Shown: positions 15,770 through 24,094 of the stretch, in pieces
Layout: every line of letters begins with the position of its first letter
Position numbering within the stretch: position 1 is the stretch's first letter
From: Candidatus Allochristensenella caecavium
GTDB lineage: Bacteria; Bacillota; Clostridia; Christensenellales; QAND01
Length of the DNA stretch: 64,000 nucleotides
Assembly: GCA_904397865.1 (NCBI GenBank)
Contig: CAJFOS010000014.1
Location: forward strand, 1-64,000
Reading direction: 5' to 3'
The notes under the pieces: model-generated
The model's database searches: none
The model's input: the letters and a program-made list of their open reading frames with translations, nothing else
Told to the model about the DNA's origin: nothing
Made by a program: the position numbers and the translations under genes

Positions 15770-17026
15770 CTATTCAGTTTTGCGGTTGATGAATTCGGGC
15801 TTGAGTTTGGAGTAGAGAATCTTCTGACCGCTGTAAAGACCGTAGTAGCCGGAAAGCATATATGTTACAGCGCAGATGATGGCAAAGAACAAAAGACCGG
15901 ACCCGCCAAACAATTCGAGTGCAAGAATCAAAGAGGTGATAGGGCAGTTGGTGACCCCGCAAAACAGGCCGACCAGCCCCAGCGCTGCCCCAAAAGCGGG
16001 CGGAAAGCCAATCCATGTTGCTATCAGATGACCGAGCGTGGCGCCAATGAAAAAGGCGGGAACGATTTCGCCCCCTTTATACCCGGCACCCAGCGTCAGC
16101 GCAGTAAAGACCATCTTGCACAAAAATGCTTCCGGGCGCGCTTGCCCCGCCAGCGCCTGTGCAATGACAGCAGAACCAGTGCCGTTATAATCCTGGCTAC
16201 CGACCAGAAGCGTCAACAAAATAATGAAAATGCCGCCTACCGCCGCGCGAAGGAAGGGATTGGGCAGATATTTAGCATACAGCGCTGCGCATTGATGCAT
16301 TCCGATGCAAAACAGCGCGCTGACAAGCGCACAGCCAAGACCGATGATTATGACCTGCAGGATGGAAACCGGTGCAATTTCCACCAATCCCATCAATGTA
16401 TAACGCGTAGCGGGCACGCCGAAAAGCGAGGCAGTCCACAGGCCGACAAGCGAAGCGGTCAGGCAGGGAACGATGGCCGCATAATACATTACCCCCACGC
16501 TGATGACTTCCATCGCAAAGAGGGTAGCGGTCAACGGTGTACCGAACAGGGCGGAAAAGGCAGCGCTCATCCCACACATAGTGATGAGGCGGATATTTTG
16601 TTCGTCCATATGCACGCACCGGCCGAATCCGGCGGCAATGCTTCCGCCAAGTTGCAAAGCGGCCCCCTCCCGTCCGGATGAACCGCCGAACAAATGGGTG
16701 ACGACAGAACCGAAAAAAATCAACGGCGCGATGGGGAGACAGAGTGTATCCTCCGCACGTACAGAGAGCAGTACACGGTTGGTTCCGCGGTCGGTATCCA
16801 TATGAAACAGATGATAGGAAAAAGCAATGATTATTCCACCCAGCGGCAATAGAAATAACAGCCAGGGATGCAGTAAGCGAGCGTCCGTTGCCCAACGAAT
16901 ACAAAAATAAAAAAGCGAGGCCACGGAACCGACAACCACGCCGACGATTCCACCGTACAAAATCCACTGGAAGAAGACGAACAGATTTTTCGCCCAGACC
17001 TGTAAGTGGACGTACCGTGCTCGCAT
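15770..17026 (-). CDS. ClC-family anion transporter, probably the fluoride/proton type (CLC-F)
   Basis: 418 residues, about ten or more membrane segments. The motif THLFGGSSGREGAALQLGG carries the ClC gating glutamate (GREG). The later GYKGGEIVPAFFIGATLG stretch matches the fluoride-exporting CLC-F branch rather than chloride ClCs, which usually have G-x-F-x-P there. CLC-F proteins use the proton gradient to expel fluoride. This subfamily call is inference from motifs. It has its own near-consensus promoter and a short leader with no room for a fluoride riboswitch. Confidence 0.85.
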   Translation of the reverse strand: MRARYVHLQVWAKNLFVFFQWILYGGIVGVVVGSVASLFYFCIRWATDARLLHPWLLFLLPLGGIIIAFSYHLFHMDTDRGTNRVLLSVRAEDTLCLPIAPLIFFGSVVTHLFGGSSGREGAALQLGGSIAAGFGRCVHMDEQNIRLITMCGMSAAFSALFGTPLTATLFAMEVISVGVMYYAAIVPCLTASLVGLWTASLFGVPATRYTLMGLVEIAPVSILQVIIIGLGCALVSALFCIGMHQCAALYAKYLPNPFLRAAVGGIFIILLTLLVGSQDYNGTGSAVIAQALAGQARPEAFLCKMVFTALTLGAGYKGGEIVPAFFIGATLGHLIATWIGFPPAFGAALGLVGLFCGVTNCPITSLILALELFGGSGLLFFAIICAVTYMLSGYYGLYSGQKILYSKLKPEFINRKTE

Positions 17027-17070
17027 AAAAGGTCATTCCTTTGTTTTAGGTTTTTTCACTATGATTCTGT

Positions 17071-17099
17071 ATCATACTGCGCATATAGGAGGATGTCAA
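17071..17099 (-). promoter_or_regulatory. Promoter of the ClC transporter operon
   Basis: On the minus strand TTGACA (17099-17094), 17-nt spacer, TATGAT (17076-17071). One of the best promoter matches in the window; the leader is about 38 nt. Confidence 0.78.
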
Positions 17100-17134
17100 A
17101 TGGCTGCCTGTTGTACAGGATGCAAGAGGGACCA

Positions 17135-17983
17135 TCAGCCTCTTTTGCGCGAAGAAAGAGGGTTATACAGACGGGCGATGATGGCATTGCTCCAGCGAAG
17201 AGGGAGTAGTTTTCGAAGCAGATAAACGGCTTTCGCAAAGGCGCCGCAGCAGCAGAGCGCTGGAGGATGACGACGTTCGACCAGGCGGGCAATTGCTTTG
17301 GCCGCGTAAAGCGGAGTGGGCCCAGTCTGTTCATCCTGTTCCATCTTGGCAATGCTGTATTGGAATCGAGGCTGATAGGCGGACAGTGCGGAACTGGGTG
17401 CGGCAAAACGGCGGTGTGCAGTGAACCCGGTTTGCGTATCTCCCAGTTCGATGCAAACGGTATGGATGCCAAACGAATGGGTTTCCATGGCCAGCGCCTG
17501 CATGGCGATTTCTAACGCTGCCTTGCTAGCGCTATAAAGTGACTGATAGGGAATGGGAATCTGTGCAGCCAGTGAACTGAGGTTGATGATGCGTCCGGCC
17601 TGTTGGTCCCGCATCAGCGGGAGAACAGCACGGGTTACAGCGAGCGCACCAAAAAAGTTGGTTTCCATTTGAAAGCGGATATCCTCCATGGAACATGCTT
17701 CCAGCGGCCCCGCGATGCCGTTGCCAGCATTGTTGATTAAGACATCGATACGGCCTTCCTTCTGCCAGATATAATCGACCGCTGTGGTGATGGACGCGGC
17801 ATCACATACATCCAGGGGGATAAGCGAAAGCTGACCGCCGGAAGGGAATTTTTGTACCGTATGCCCGAAAGACGCTTTGCGTGAAGTTCCGTACACGCGG
17901 TGTCCCTGTTGGGCGAGATATTCTGCTGTATATTGGCCGACGCCGCTGCTGGCACCGGTAAGAAAAATGATTTTTGACTGCAT
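17135..17983 (-). CDS. Short-chain dehydrogenase/reductase
   Basis: 282 residues of the classical SDR type. It has the cofactor-binding TGASSGVG motif at residues 9-16, the NNAG motif near 87, a serine in NLSS and the catalytic YSASK motif. The arginine/lysine-rich loop after TSRK suggests NADP(H) preference. The C-terminal extension resembles retinol-dehydrogenase-like SDRs that act on lipids or sterol-like substrates. The substrate is unknown. It stands alone between the ClC operon and the amidohydrolase gene. Confidence 0.88.
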   Translation of the reverse strand: MQSKIIFLTGASSGVGQYTAEYLAQQGHRVYGTSRKASFGHTVQKFPSGGQLSLIPLDVCDAASITTAVDYIWQKEGRIDVLINNAGNGIAGPLEACSMEDIRFQMETNFFGALAVTRAVLPLMRDQQAGRIINLSSLAAQIPIPYQSLYSASKAALEIAMQALAMETHSFGIHTVCIELGDTQTGFTAHRRFAAPSSALSAYQPRFQYSIAKMEQDEQTGPTPLYAAKAIARLVERRHPPALCCCGAFAKAVYLLRKLLPLRWSNAIIARLYNPLSSRKRG

Positions 17984-18051
17984 AAAACCGCCTCGGAATA
18001 TAAAAATTTGTCCCTATTTTACTATAAATGCGATGGAATGCAAATCATGGT

Positions 18052-18092
18052 AAAAACAAAGCGCCCCATACGGCATATCCGTACGAGACGCT
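18052..18092 (-). terminator. Terminator of the amidohydrolase gene
   Basis: A stem of about 14 bp with G-T pairs (18092-18079 with 18074-18060) and a T-rich tail on the minus strand, 13 nt past the stop. Confidence 0.75.
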
Positions 18093-18104
18093 GCGTGAAT
18101 ATAT

Positions 18105-19700
18105 TTAGGCTTGGTAAACCGGAACACCATCCTTAAAGGTGGTGAGTATCTGGATTTGACGCAGTTCTGAAACGTCCACCTGCAGGGGGTTCCGCTCCAG
18201 CAGGACCATATCGGCCCGTTTGCCGACGGATAACGTGCCTTTTTCAGCTTCTTCAAAATATTGATAAGCGGCATAGACAGTCACGCCTTTGAGTGCATCC
18301 AACACGGAAATACGTTCTTCCTGGCCCAGACGAACGCCGGCTTTCGTAACACGGTTGACAGCACACCACACTGTTTCCAACATATCGGGCGCAATCACGG
18401 GTGAATCCTGATGGAAGGTATAGGGAAGGCCCGCTTTGATGGTGGTGTGAACCGGGCTAATTCGGCTGGCGCGTTCCATCCCCAGGTTTTGAATATGGAC
18501 ATCCCCCCAATGATAGACATGTGCAACAAAATAGGATGGAAGCATGGATAGGGCCGCCATCTGCGGGATTTGGTCCCTGCGCACAGTCTGCGCATGAATC
18601 ATCACAGGCCGGCGCGGAGAAAGAGAAGGATGTTTTTGCAGGACATGCTGAAAACAACGAATGTATTGGTCAGCCGCGGCGTCGCCGTTACAGTGAGCCA
18701 GCAGTTGTTGGTTTTCGATGAGCGACGTCTCGACAAATTGTTCGACCTGTGCATCTGTATAGATGGGATAGCCACAATACCCATCTTCGGCGCCCACATA
18801 GGGTTGTGTCAGCCAAGCCGTGCGGCCTTGAGGAGAACCATCCAGAAAAATTTTATAACCCCCTAATTTAAAACGGTTTACATACTGCCCATCATAAACG
18901 GGGTGTGCATCCAAAATGGATTTGCTTTGATTCATGTCGACATACCCCACAACATCGAGGTAGAGCCCCTGGCAATCCGCCATCATTTGCAAGAGTGCAT
19001 AAGAAGATGGTTTCACAAGCCCATCCTGCAGGGTGGTGATACCGTGTTTGGCATAAAGTGCTTGGGCGTCGCGCATTTGCTTCTTTAATTGTTCGGCGGA
19101 CGGGGCGGGCATTTTGGAAGAATGTTGGATAAAGGCGTTTTCCTCCAGATAGCCGTTTGGTTCGTTGGAACCGGGCAAACGGCCAATCCGGCCTCCTTCC
19201 GGGTCGGGGGTATGGGCATCGATGCCGCATTGTTGTAGCGCCAAAGAATTCATCACCCCCATATGGCCGGAAGCGTGGGAAAGAATGACAGGATGGTCGG
19301 GAAACGCCTGGTCAAGCATGGTTTTATCCGGATGGCATTTTTCTGTCAGCGTATTATGGTCATAACCGAAACCGACAAGCCAGTCGCCAGGCGCAAGGGC
19401 ATGTTGTTGGCAAAAATGACGCAGACGCGCAACAATGTCATCAAACGAAGAAGCGCCTTCCAAGCAGGCAAGCCCAAGTGTCTGTGCTACAGACGTATAG
19501 TGGCTGTGCGCATCGATGAAGGAGGGCATTAAAGTATGCCCCTGCAAATCAATCCATTGCGCATCGGGCGTGCATAGTGCGCGGATGCTTTCCTCGCTGC
19601 CGGCATGGAGGATACGCCCGTTTTCGACGAGCAATGCTTCTACATACAAAATGGAATCGCACATGGTTAAAATCGTTCCATGATAATAAACCTGTTGCAA
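18105..19700 (-). CDS. YtcJ-like metal-dependent amidohydrolase
   Basis: 531 residues. The amidohydrolase fold is shown by the N-terminal metal motif FIDAHSHY, the middle QDGLVKPSSY and HCNGDAAADQYI stretches, a VMIHAQTVRRDQ histidine motif and a late HQDSPV metal-site aspartate. YtcJ/NfdA-like enzymes hydrolyse N-substituted formamides or similar amides; the natural substrate is unknown. The start is TTG at 19700, 9 nt after AGGAGG; the ATG at 19730 would place that site inside the gene. Confidence 0.87.
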   Translation of the reverse strand: MQQVYYHGTILTMCDSILYVEALLVENGRILHAGSEESIRALCTPDAQWIDLQGHTLMPSFIDAHSHYTSVAQTLGLACLEGASSFDDIVARLRHFCQQHALAPGDWLVGFGYDHNTLTEKCHPDKTMLDQAFPDHPVILSHASGHMGVMNSLALQQCGIDAHTPDPEGGRIGRLPGSNEPNGYLEENAFIQHSSKMPAPSAEQLKKQMRDAQALYAKHGITTLQDGLVKPSSYALLQMMADCQGLYLDVVGYVDMNQSKSILDAHPVYDGQYVNRFKLGGYKIFLDGSPQGRTAWLTQPYVGAEDGYCGYPIYTDAQVEQFVETSLIENQQLLAHCNGDAAADQYIRCFQHVLQKHPSLSPRRPVMIHAQTVRRDQIPQMAALSMLPSYFVAHVYHWGDVHIQNLGMERASRISPVHTTIKAGLPYTFHQDSPVIAPDMLETVWCAVNRVTKAGVRLGQEERISVLDALKGVTVYAAYQYFEEAEKGTLSVGKRADMVLLERNPLQVDVSELRQIQILTTFKDGVPVYQA

Positions 19701-19782
19701 ATAATGACGCCTCCTTTGATGAATACCCATGGATAGGGAATAGTTTACCTCAGTACAGAAAATTTATGAACCGCAAGCACCA

Positions 19783-20739
19783 TCATTCCTCTTTTAAACT
19801 GCGCAAAAAAAGATTGGATAAAACAGACGGCAGCGGTTTGTTTTGATACAATACCTCGTATACGGCCTGGCAGATGGGCAGTTCAACCCCATAGCGCTGA
19901 GAAAGAACGACCATCGCCTGTGCGGTGGGATATCCTTCTGCCAATGCCTGATAGGGCTGTTGACGTGCAAATGCTTCACCAAACATACGGTTATGACTGA
20001 ACGAAGAAAAGACGGTAGCCTCATAATCTCCCAGGTGGCCAAGCCCGTAAGCTGTCTGTGCACGACCGCCCGCCGCAGCAATCAACCGAGAGACCTCACG
20101 CGTTCCACGGGACATCAAAGCGCCTTTAAGGGAGGTGCGGTCTAATCCATCCAGCATACCTGCAGCGATTCCGATGACATTTTTGGCGGCAGCGCCAATT
20201 TCATTGCCGATTAAATCCCGTCCATAATAAAAACGAATCAAGTCGCTGGACAAGCGCGGAATCAGACGGGCGGTCAACTCTGGCTGGGCGCTATCGATGA
20301 CCATACAGTTGGGACGGTGGCGCACAAAATCCTGTACATGACCCGGGCCAACCCAGATGGCAGTAGGGGTTGAGGGTCCGCATTCCTCCTCCACAATTTC
20401 CGTAATGCGTTTTCCAGTAGCCGCTTCCAATCCTTTCATACAAAGAAGCAGCGTTTTGTCGGATAGGGCATTGGGCGGAAGCGTACGCAGGAAAGAACGC
20501 ACATTCTGTACGCCAATGGAGAGGACAATGAGTTCCCCCCAGTCCAATGCCTGTGTTAATTGAGTGCAAAGACGAACCGATGATGGAAGGGTAAGAAGCC
20601 CGTTGGTACGTGTATGGAGGAAGGCTTGCATGCGGGCGGATTCCTGACGGCCATAAAGCAGGACGGAATGCCCGATGTGTTCCAGATACCATGCGATAAA
20701 CGAACCCCAGCGGCCGCAGCCGATGACGGAGATACGCAA
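19783..20739 (-). CDS. gpsA: NAD(P)-dependent glycerol-3-phosphate dehydrogenase
   Basis: 318 residues. It reduces dihydroxyacetone phosphate to sn-glycerol 3-phosphate for phospholipid synthesis. It shows the dinucleotide-binding loop IGCGRWGSF at the N-terminus, the SIGVQNVRSFL middle region, and GNEIGAAAKNVIGIAAGMLDG containing the catalytic lysine. The start is taken as TTG at 20739, 6 nt after GAGGTG; the open frame runs on to 21111 but that part is antisense to mscL. It is divergent from mscL. Confidence 0.92.
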   Translation of the reverse strand: MRISVIGCGRWGSFIAWYLEHIGHSVLLYGRQESARMQAFLHTRTNGLLTLPSSVRLCTQLTQALDWGELIVLSIGVQNVRSFLRTLPPNALSDKTLLLCMKGLEAATGKRITEIVEEECGPSTPTAIWVGPGHVQDFVRHRPNCMVIDSAQPELTARLIPRLSSDLIRFYYGRDLIGNEIGAAAKNVIGIAAGMLDGLDRTSLKGALMSRGTREVSRLIAAAGGRAQTAYGLGHLGDYEATVFSSFSHNRMFGEAFARQQPYQALAEGYPTAQAMVVLSQRYGVELPICQAVYEVLYQNKPLPSVLSNLFLRSLKEE

Positions 20740-20815
20740 GATGAACACCTCGTTCTCTTTTATATGGGATGGACTCATCATAGCACAATTTGGTATAGCG
20801 TCAAACAAAGGGGAA

Positions 20816-20844
20816 TTGACAAACCCGGCGTATGGCTTTACACT
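20816..20844 (+). promoter_or_regulatory. Promoter of mscL
   Basis: TTGACA (20816-20821), 17-nt spacer, TACACT (20839-20844). Transcription would start about 28 nt before the ATG. Confidence 0.72.
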
Positions 20845-20878
20845 ACCGTTGCATAAAAAGAAAAAAAGAGGTCGAACG

Positions 20879-21316
20879 ATGGCGAAGAAAAAACACACGT
20901 TTGTACAGGAATTCAAAGAGTTTATTTCACGCGGAAACGTCATGGATATGGCGGTTGGTATCATCATTGGTACTGCTTTTACAGCCATCGTTACTTCATT
21001 GGTGAATGATGTGATTATGCCGTTTGTGGGCTTTATCATTGGCGGGATTAATTTTACACAGCTTAAATGGGTGATTGCGCCGGCCACGGAAACAGCGGCA
21101 GAGGTAGCCATTGGCTACGGAGCGTTATTGCAAAATGTAATCAATTTTCTGATTATTGCGTTTGTAGTGTTTACAATGGTCAAAGCAATGAATATGTTCC
21201 GCCGCAAAAAGGACAAGGAAGAGGCGGAAGAACCGGCTCCGGCGCCGGAAATTTCACCGGAATTGCAGGTGTTGACTGAAATTCGCGATATCCTGCAGGA
21301 AAAAGAAATTGTTTGA
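20879..21316 (+). CDS. mscL: Large-conductance mechanosensitive channel
   Basis: 145 residues, typical of MscL. The N-terminal helix (FVQEFKEFISRGNVMDMAVG) leads into the first pore-lining membrane helix with IIIGTAFTAIVTSLVNDVIMP. The second helix (LLQNVINFLIIAFVVFTMVKAMN) follows, then a charged, Pro-rich linker and a C-terminal helix bundle (PELQVLTEIRDIL). It opens under membrane tension to release solutes after osmotic downshock. ATG at 20879 follows GAGG; the frame extends upstream but through the promoter. Confidence 0.95.
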   Translation: MAKKKHTFVQEFKEFISRGNVMDMAVGIIIGTAFTAIVTSLVNDVIMPFVGFIIGGINFTQLKWVIAPATETAAEVAIGYGALLQNVINFLIIAFVVFTMVKAMNMFRRKKDKEEAEEPAPAPEISPELQVLTEIRDILQEKEIV

Positions 21317-21331
21317 TGGTAAAGCAAAACA

Positions 21332-21363
21332 AAAGGAGAAGGTGGAATCACCTTCTCCTTTTT
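21332..21363. terminator. Bidirectional terminator between mscL and ybaK
   Basis: A 14-bp perfect stem (21332-21345 with 21350-21363) with a GAAT loop and A/T flanks, between convergent genes. Its right edge touches the ybaK stop codon. Confidence 0.88.
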
Positions 21364-21862
21364 ATTTTGGCTTTGACGCGTTTTCTGCTTCATCCATCAG
21401 AAGGTCCGCATATTGTGCATGCACTTGCTGGCAAAGAAGGGAGGGCTGAATCTCAATTTGACAGCCGATACGTCCGCCGCTGACGATGATGGTAGGCAAG
21501 GATTGGGCATGGGCATCGATGACGGTGACATACGCCTTTTTCATGCCGATGGGGCTGCAACCTCCGCGGATATAACCCGTAACACCATTGATTTCCTTTA
21601 CAGGAATCATTGCGACGGATTTTTCGCCGACAGCTTTGGCCGCTTTTTTCAGGTCCAATTCGTATGCGACGGGGATAACGAAAACAAAATACGAATGTTT
21701 TCCCCTTGTAACCAGCGTTTTATATACCTGTTCGACATTCTGTCCCAGTTGCTGTGCGACGGAAACACCGTCGATATCCGGGCCGGGTGTATAGGTATGG
21801 ATTTGATATGGGATTTTGTGTGCATCCAGCATGCGCATTGCATTTGTTTTCAATTCAGCCAT
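21362..21862 (-). CDS. ybaK: Cys-tRNA(Pro)/Cys-tRNA(Cys) deacylase
   Basis: 166 residues. The YbaK/EbsC editing domain is clear: GVSVAQQLGQNVEQVYKTLVTRG, then FVFVIPVAYELDLKKAAKAVGEKSVAMI and the GVTGYIRGGCSPIGMKK catalytic region. It clears cysteine wrongly attached to tRNA(Pro). It starts 12 nt downstream of the Nif3-like gene on the same strand, so the two probably form an operon. Confidence 0.9.
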   Translation of the reverse strand: MAELKTNAMRMLDAHKIPYQIHTYTPGPDIDGVSVAQQLGQNVEQVYKTLVTRGKHSYFVFVIPVAYELDLKKAAKAVGEKSVAMIPVKEINGVTGYIRGGCSPIGMKKAYVTVIDAHAQSLPTIIVSGGRIGCQIEIQPSLLCQQVHAQYADLLMDEAENASKPK

Positions 21863-21874
21863 TCGGCGGCCTCC

Positions 21875-22957
21875 TTAAAGCGATTGCAGCGCCGTTTGGT
21901 GATGGCCCAACCAGCGAACCTGTGGGAACTGCGCCTGCAAATAGGCGCGCAGGGGTTCGATGACCACATCTTCGGTATGGAAATGCCCTGCGTCCAATAC
22001 CATCAGCCCCTGTGCCGCAGCATCCAGAAAGATGTTATGCTTGACATCCGCTGTCACCAGTGCATCCGCGTGCAGACGCACGCACTCTTCCCATAAATCG
22101 CCGCCTGCGCCGCCACAAACGGCAACGGTGTGAATTGGATGATTCACCTGCGCGTAACGGACACTGCCGCCCAGAGCATTCTTTACATGCCTTGCAAAAG
22201 AATCTGCAGGCAGTGGTGCTGTTAAAGTGCCCATGCGCCCTAGGCAAATACGGTCTTCCTTGCCGGCGTTTGCAAACACGCTGTAAGAGGGCGTTTCATA
22301 GGGGTGAGCTTTTTTCATGGCGGCAAGTACAGCGTCCAGTTTGTCAGGTGGACAGGTCATCTGCAATTGTATTTCCGGTACAAAGGCACGTTCCCCTATG
22401 GAACCGACAGTGGGATGTGCCTGCGGACCAGGAACTACGGTACTGACGGAATCAATCATGCACGCGCATCCCGTATAGGCCCCTACAATGCCCGCGCCTG
22501 CCGCAGCCATGGCATCGCGTACAGCATCCACCTGTTCTTTGGGGATGGGAACGTGAATCATCCAATGAGCATGCACCTGTTCGGTAGAAAAGGAATGGAT
22601 GTTTTGCAGCCCCAAACGCAGGGCCAGGCAATCATTGACACCGCCTTGTGCCATATCCAAATTGGTATGTGCGCTGATGACGCCAATATGATGTTCAATC
22701 AACTGATAGACGATGGAATCAGCATGAATATGTTTGAGCGGATGAAAGATGACGGGATGGTGTGTGATGATGAGCTGTGCCTGCTCGGCCCTCGCCGCCG
22801 CCAGCACCTGCGGAGTACAATCCAGTGCGATAACGGCCGTTTGTACAGCACAATCTCCATCGCCGATTAAAAAACCTGGATTATCAAACCCCATTGCTGT
22901 AGAAAAGGGAGCAAGCTGGTCAATGACGTGATAAATATCATGGATGGTGGGATGCAT
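21875..22957 (-). CDS. Nif3-like dinuclear metal-centre hexameric protein (YqfO type)
   Basis: 360 residues, the length of Nif3 proteins with an inserted PII-like middle domain. The N-terminal half has FDNPGFLIGD and the metal-ligand motif ITHHPVIFHPLK, and SAHTNLDMAQGGVND. The C-terminal half has AVCGGAGGD and LDAGHFHTEDVVIEPL, which complete the two-metal site. It often pairs with a tRNA methyltransferase (trmK) in Bacillota, but that gene is not here. The family is sometimes named GTP cyclohydrolase I type 2, with weak support. Confidence 0.88.
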   Translation of the reverse strand: MHPTIHDIYHVIDQLAPFSTAMGFDNPGFLIGDGDCAVQTAVIALDCTPQVLAAARAEQAQLIITHHPVIFHPLKHIHADSIVYQLIEHHIGVISAHTNLDMAQGGVNDCLALRLGLQNIHSFSTEQVHAHWMIHVPIPKEQVDAVRDAMAAAGAGIVGAYTGCACMIDSVSTVVPGPQAHPTVGSIGERAFVPEIQLQMTCPPDKLDAVLAAMKKAHPYETPSYSVFANAGKEDRICLGRMGTLTAPLPADSFARHVKNALGGSVRYAQVNHPIHTVAVCGGAGGDLWEECVRLHADALVTADVKHNIFLDAAAQGLMVLDAGHFHTEDVVIEPLRAYLQAQFPQVRWLGHHQTALQSL

Positions 22958-22974
22958 GGAATCAACCTCCGAAA

Positions 22975-23006
22975 AGAAAAACGGGGAAGGACGGATGTCC
23001 TTCCCG
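22975..23006 (-). terminator. Terminator of the cysteine synthase-like gene
   Basis: A GC-rich 10-bp stem (23006-22997 with 22992-22982) and a T run on the minus strand, just past the stop at 23012. Confidence 0.85.
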
Positions 23007-23011
23007 CTGGA

Positions 23012-24025
23012 TTAAAAGCGATAGGCTGTATAGCCGAGCAGCTGGACATCGTTGGAAAGATAACCCTCTTTGCGTGGTTGCGGCTCCGCATAATCGGTAG
23101 AGAGATATTTTTTATTGTCATCAGCAAAAGTGGTGACGATAACTGCATCAGCGGATTGTTTCTCCTGCGCCATGATGCAGCCGATGAAGTTGGCACCGGA
23201 AGAAACGCCCACACCCAAGCCGAGTTCTTCAGAGAGCATGCGGGACATGATGATAGCATCGCCATCATCGACGGAGACAACGTCATCCATTTCATCGAGC
23301 TTGACGATATCCGGAATAAATTCATCGGAAATGCCCTGAATACGATGATTGCCAACCTTGTAGCCAGTGGATAGGGTGGGAGAACTCAGTGGCTCGAGCG
23401 GGTAGATTTTGCAAGAAGGATTTTCCTTTTGCAGGCGTTTACCAATGCCCATAGCCGTTCCCCCCGTGCCGACTCCGGCGACAATTCCATCTGCTTTTAA
23501 GCCAAGCGCAGCGAGCTGTTGTACAATTTCCTCCCCAGTGGTGCAGATATGGGCCTGCGTATTATCCGGATTGGAAAACTGACGCGGCAGGTACACGCCG
23601 CCTTGTCTGGCCAGTTCTTCTGTCATGGCGATAGAACCCAGAAAACCGCCCTGTGCACGAGAGACCAAGCGTACCTGAGCGCCGTAGCTTTCCATCAGAC
23701 GAATGCGTTCGCGGCTCATCCAGTCCGGCATGTAGATAATGACGCGATGCCCCAGATATCGACCGATAGCAGAGAAGGAGATGCCCGTATTCCCACTGGT
23801 GGCCTCAACGATGATATCATCAGGATGAATTTCGCCGCGTTCATACGCCTGTTGCAGGATGTAAAAGGCTACACGGTCTTTGATGCTTCCCGTGGGATTG
23901 TACCATTCTGCCTTGGCAAAGATGCGCCGCTTCTGACCACGATAAGTAAAGTCGATGGCCAACAGGGGCGTGCGCCCAATCATCGGCGCCAAGTGTTCAA
24001 ATTGCAGTTGCTTTTCAAAATCCAT
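23012..24025 (-). CDS. Cysteine synthase-family PLP-dependent enzyme
   Basis: 337 residues of the beta-family PLP fold. The PLP lysine lies in NPTGSIKDR, the substrate loop in TSGNTG, and the phosphate loop in GVGTGGTAMGIG. This fits O-acetylserine sulfhydrylase (CysK), but the C-terminus (KYLSTDY) and the family's variety leave cystathionine beta-synthase or another beta-replacement as options. No sulfur-assimilation gene is adjacent. It has its own terminator. Confidence 0.85.
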   Translation of the reverse strand: MDFEKQLQFEHLAPMIGRTPLLAIDFTYRGQKRRIFAKAEWYNPTGSIKDRVAFYILQQAYERGEIHPDDIIVEATSGNTGISFSAIGRYLGHRVIIYMPDWMSRERIRLMESYGAQVRLVSRAQGGFLGSIAMTEELARQGGVYLPRQFSNPDNTQAHICTTGEEIVQQLAALGLKADGIVAGVGTGGTAMGIGKRLQKENPSCKIYPLEPLSSPTLSTGYKVGNHRIQGISDEFIPDIVKLDEMDDVVSVDDGDAIIMSRMLSEELGLGVGVSSGANFIGCIMAQEKQSADAVIVTTFADDNKKYLSTDYAEPQPRKEGYLSNDVQLLGYTAYRF

Positions 24026-24094
24026 ATGTTACCTCAAAATCAGACAAATAAATTGTATTATATCATACATATTTGAGCGTTTCCAGTTACACCC

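Noticed and set aside
15743-16681. 312-codon frame on the plus strand opposite the ClC gene
   Set aside because: Antisense shadow of a clear membrane-protein gene; low-complexity charged translation with no known motif.
17118-17195. Fluoride (crcB) riboswitch-like 3' half on the minus strand (GGCTGATGG preceded by a CCTCTT/AAGAGG stem)
   Set aside because: It lies in the end of the short-chain dehydrogenase gene, upstream of the ClC promoter, and the 5' half lacks the loop needed for the pseudoknot.
20740-21111. N-terminal extension of the gpsA frame over mscL
   Set aside because: It is antisense to mscL; the TTG at 20739 with GAGGTG gives a normal GpsA N-terminus.
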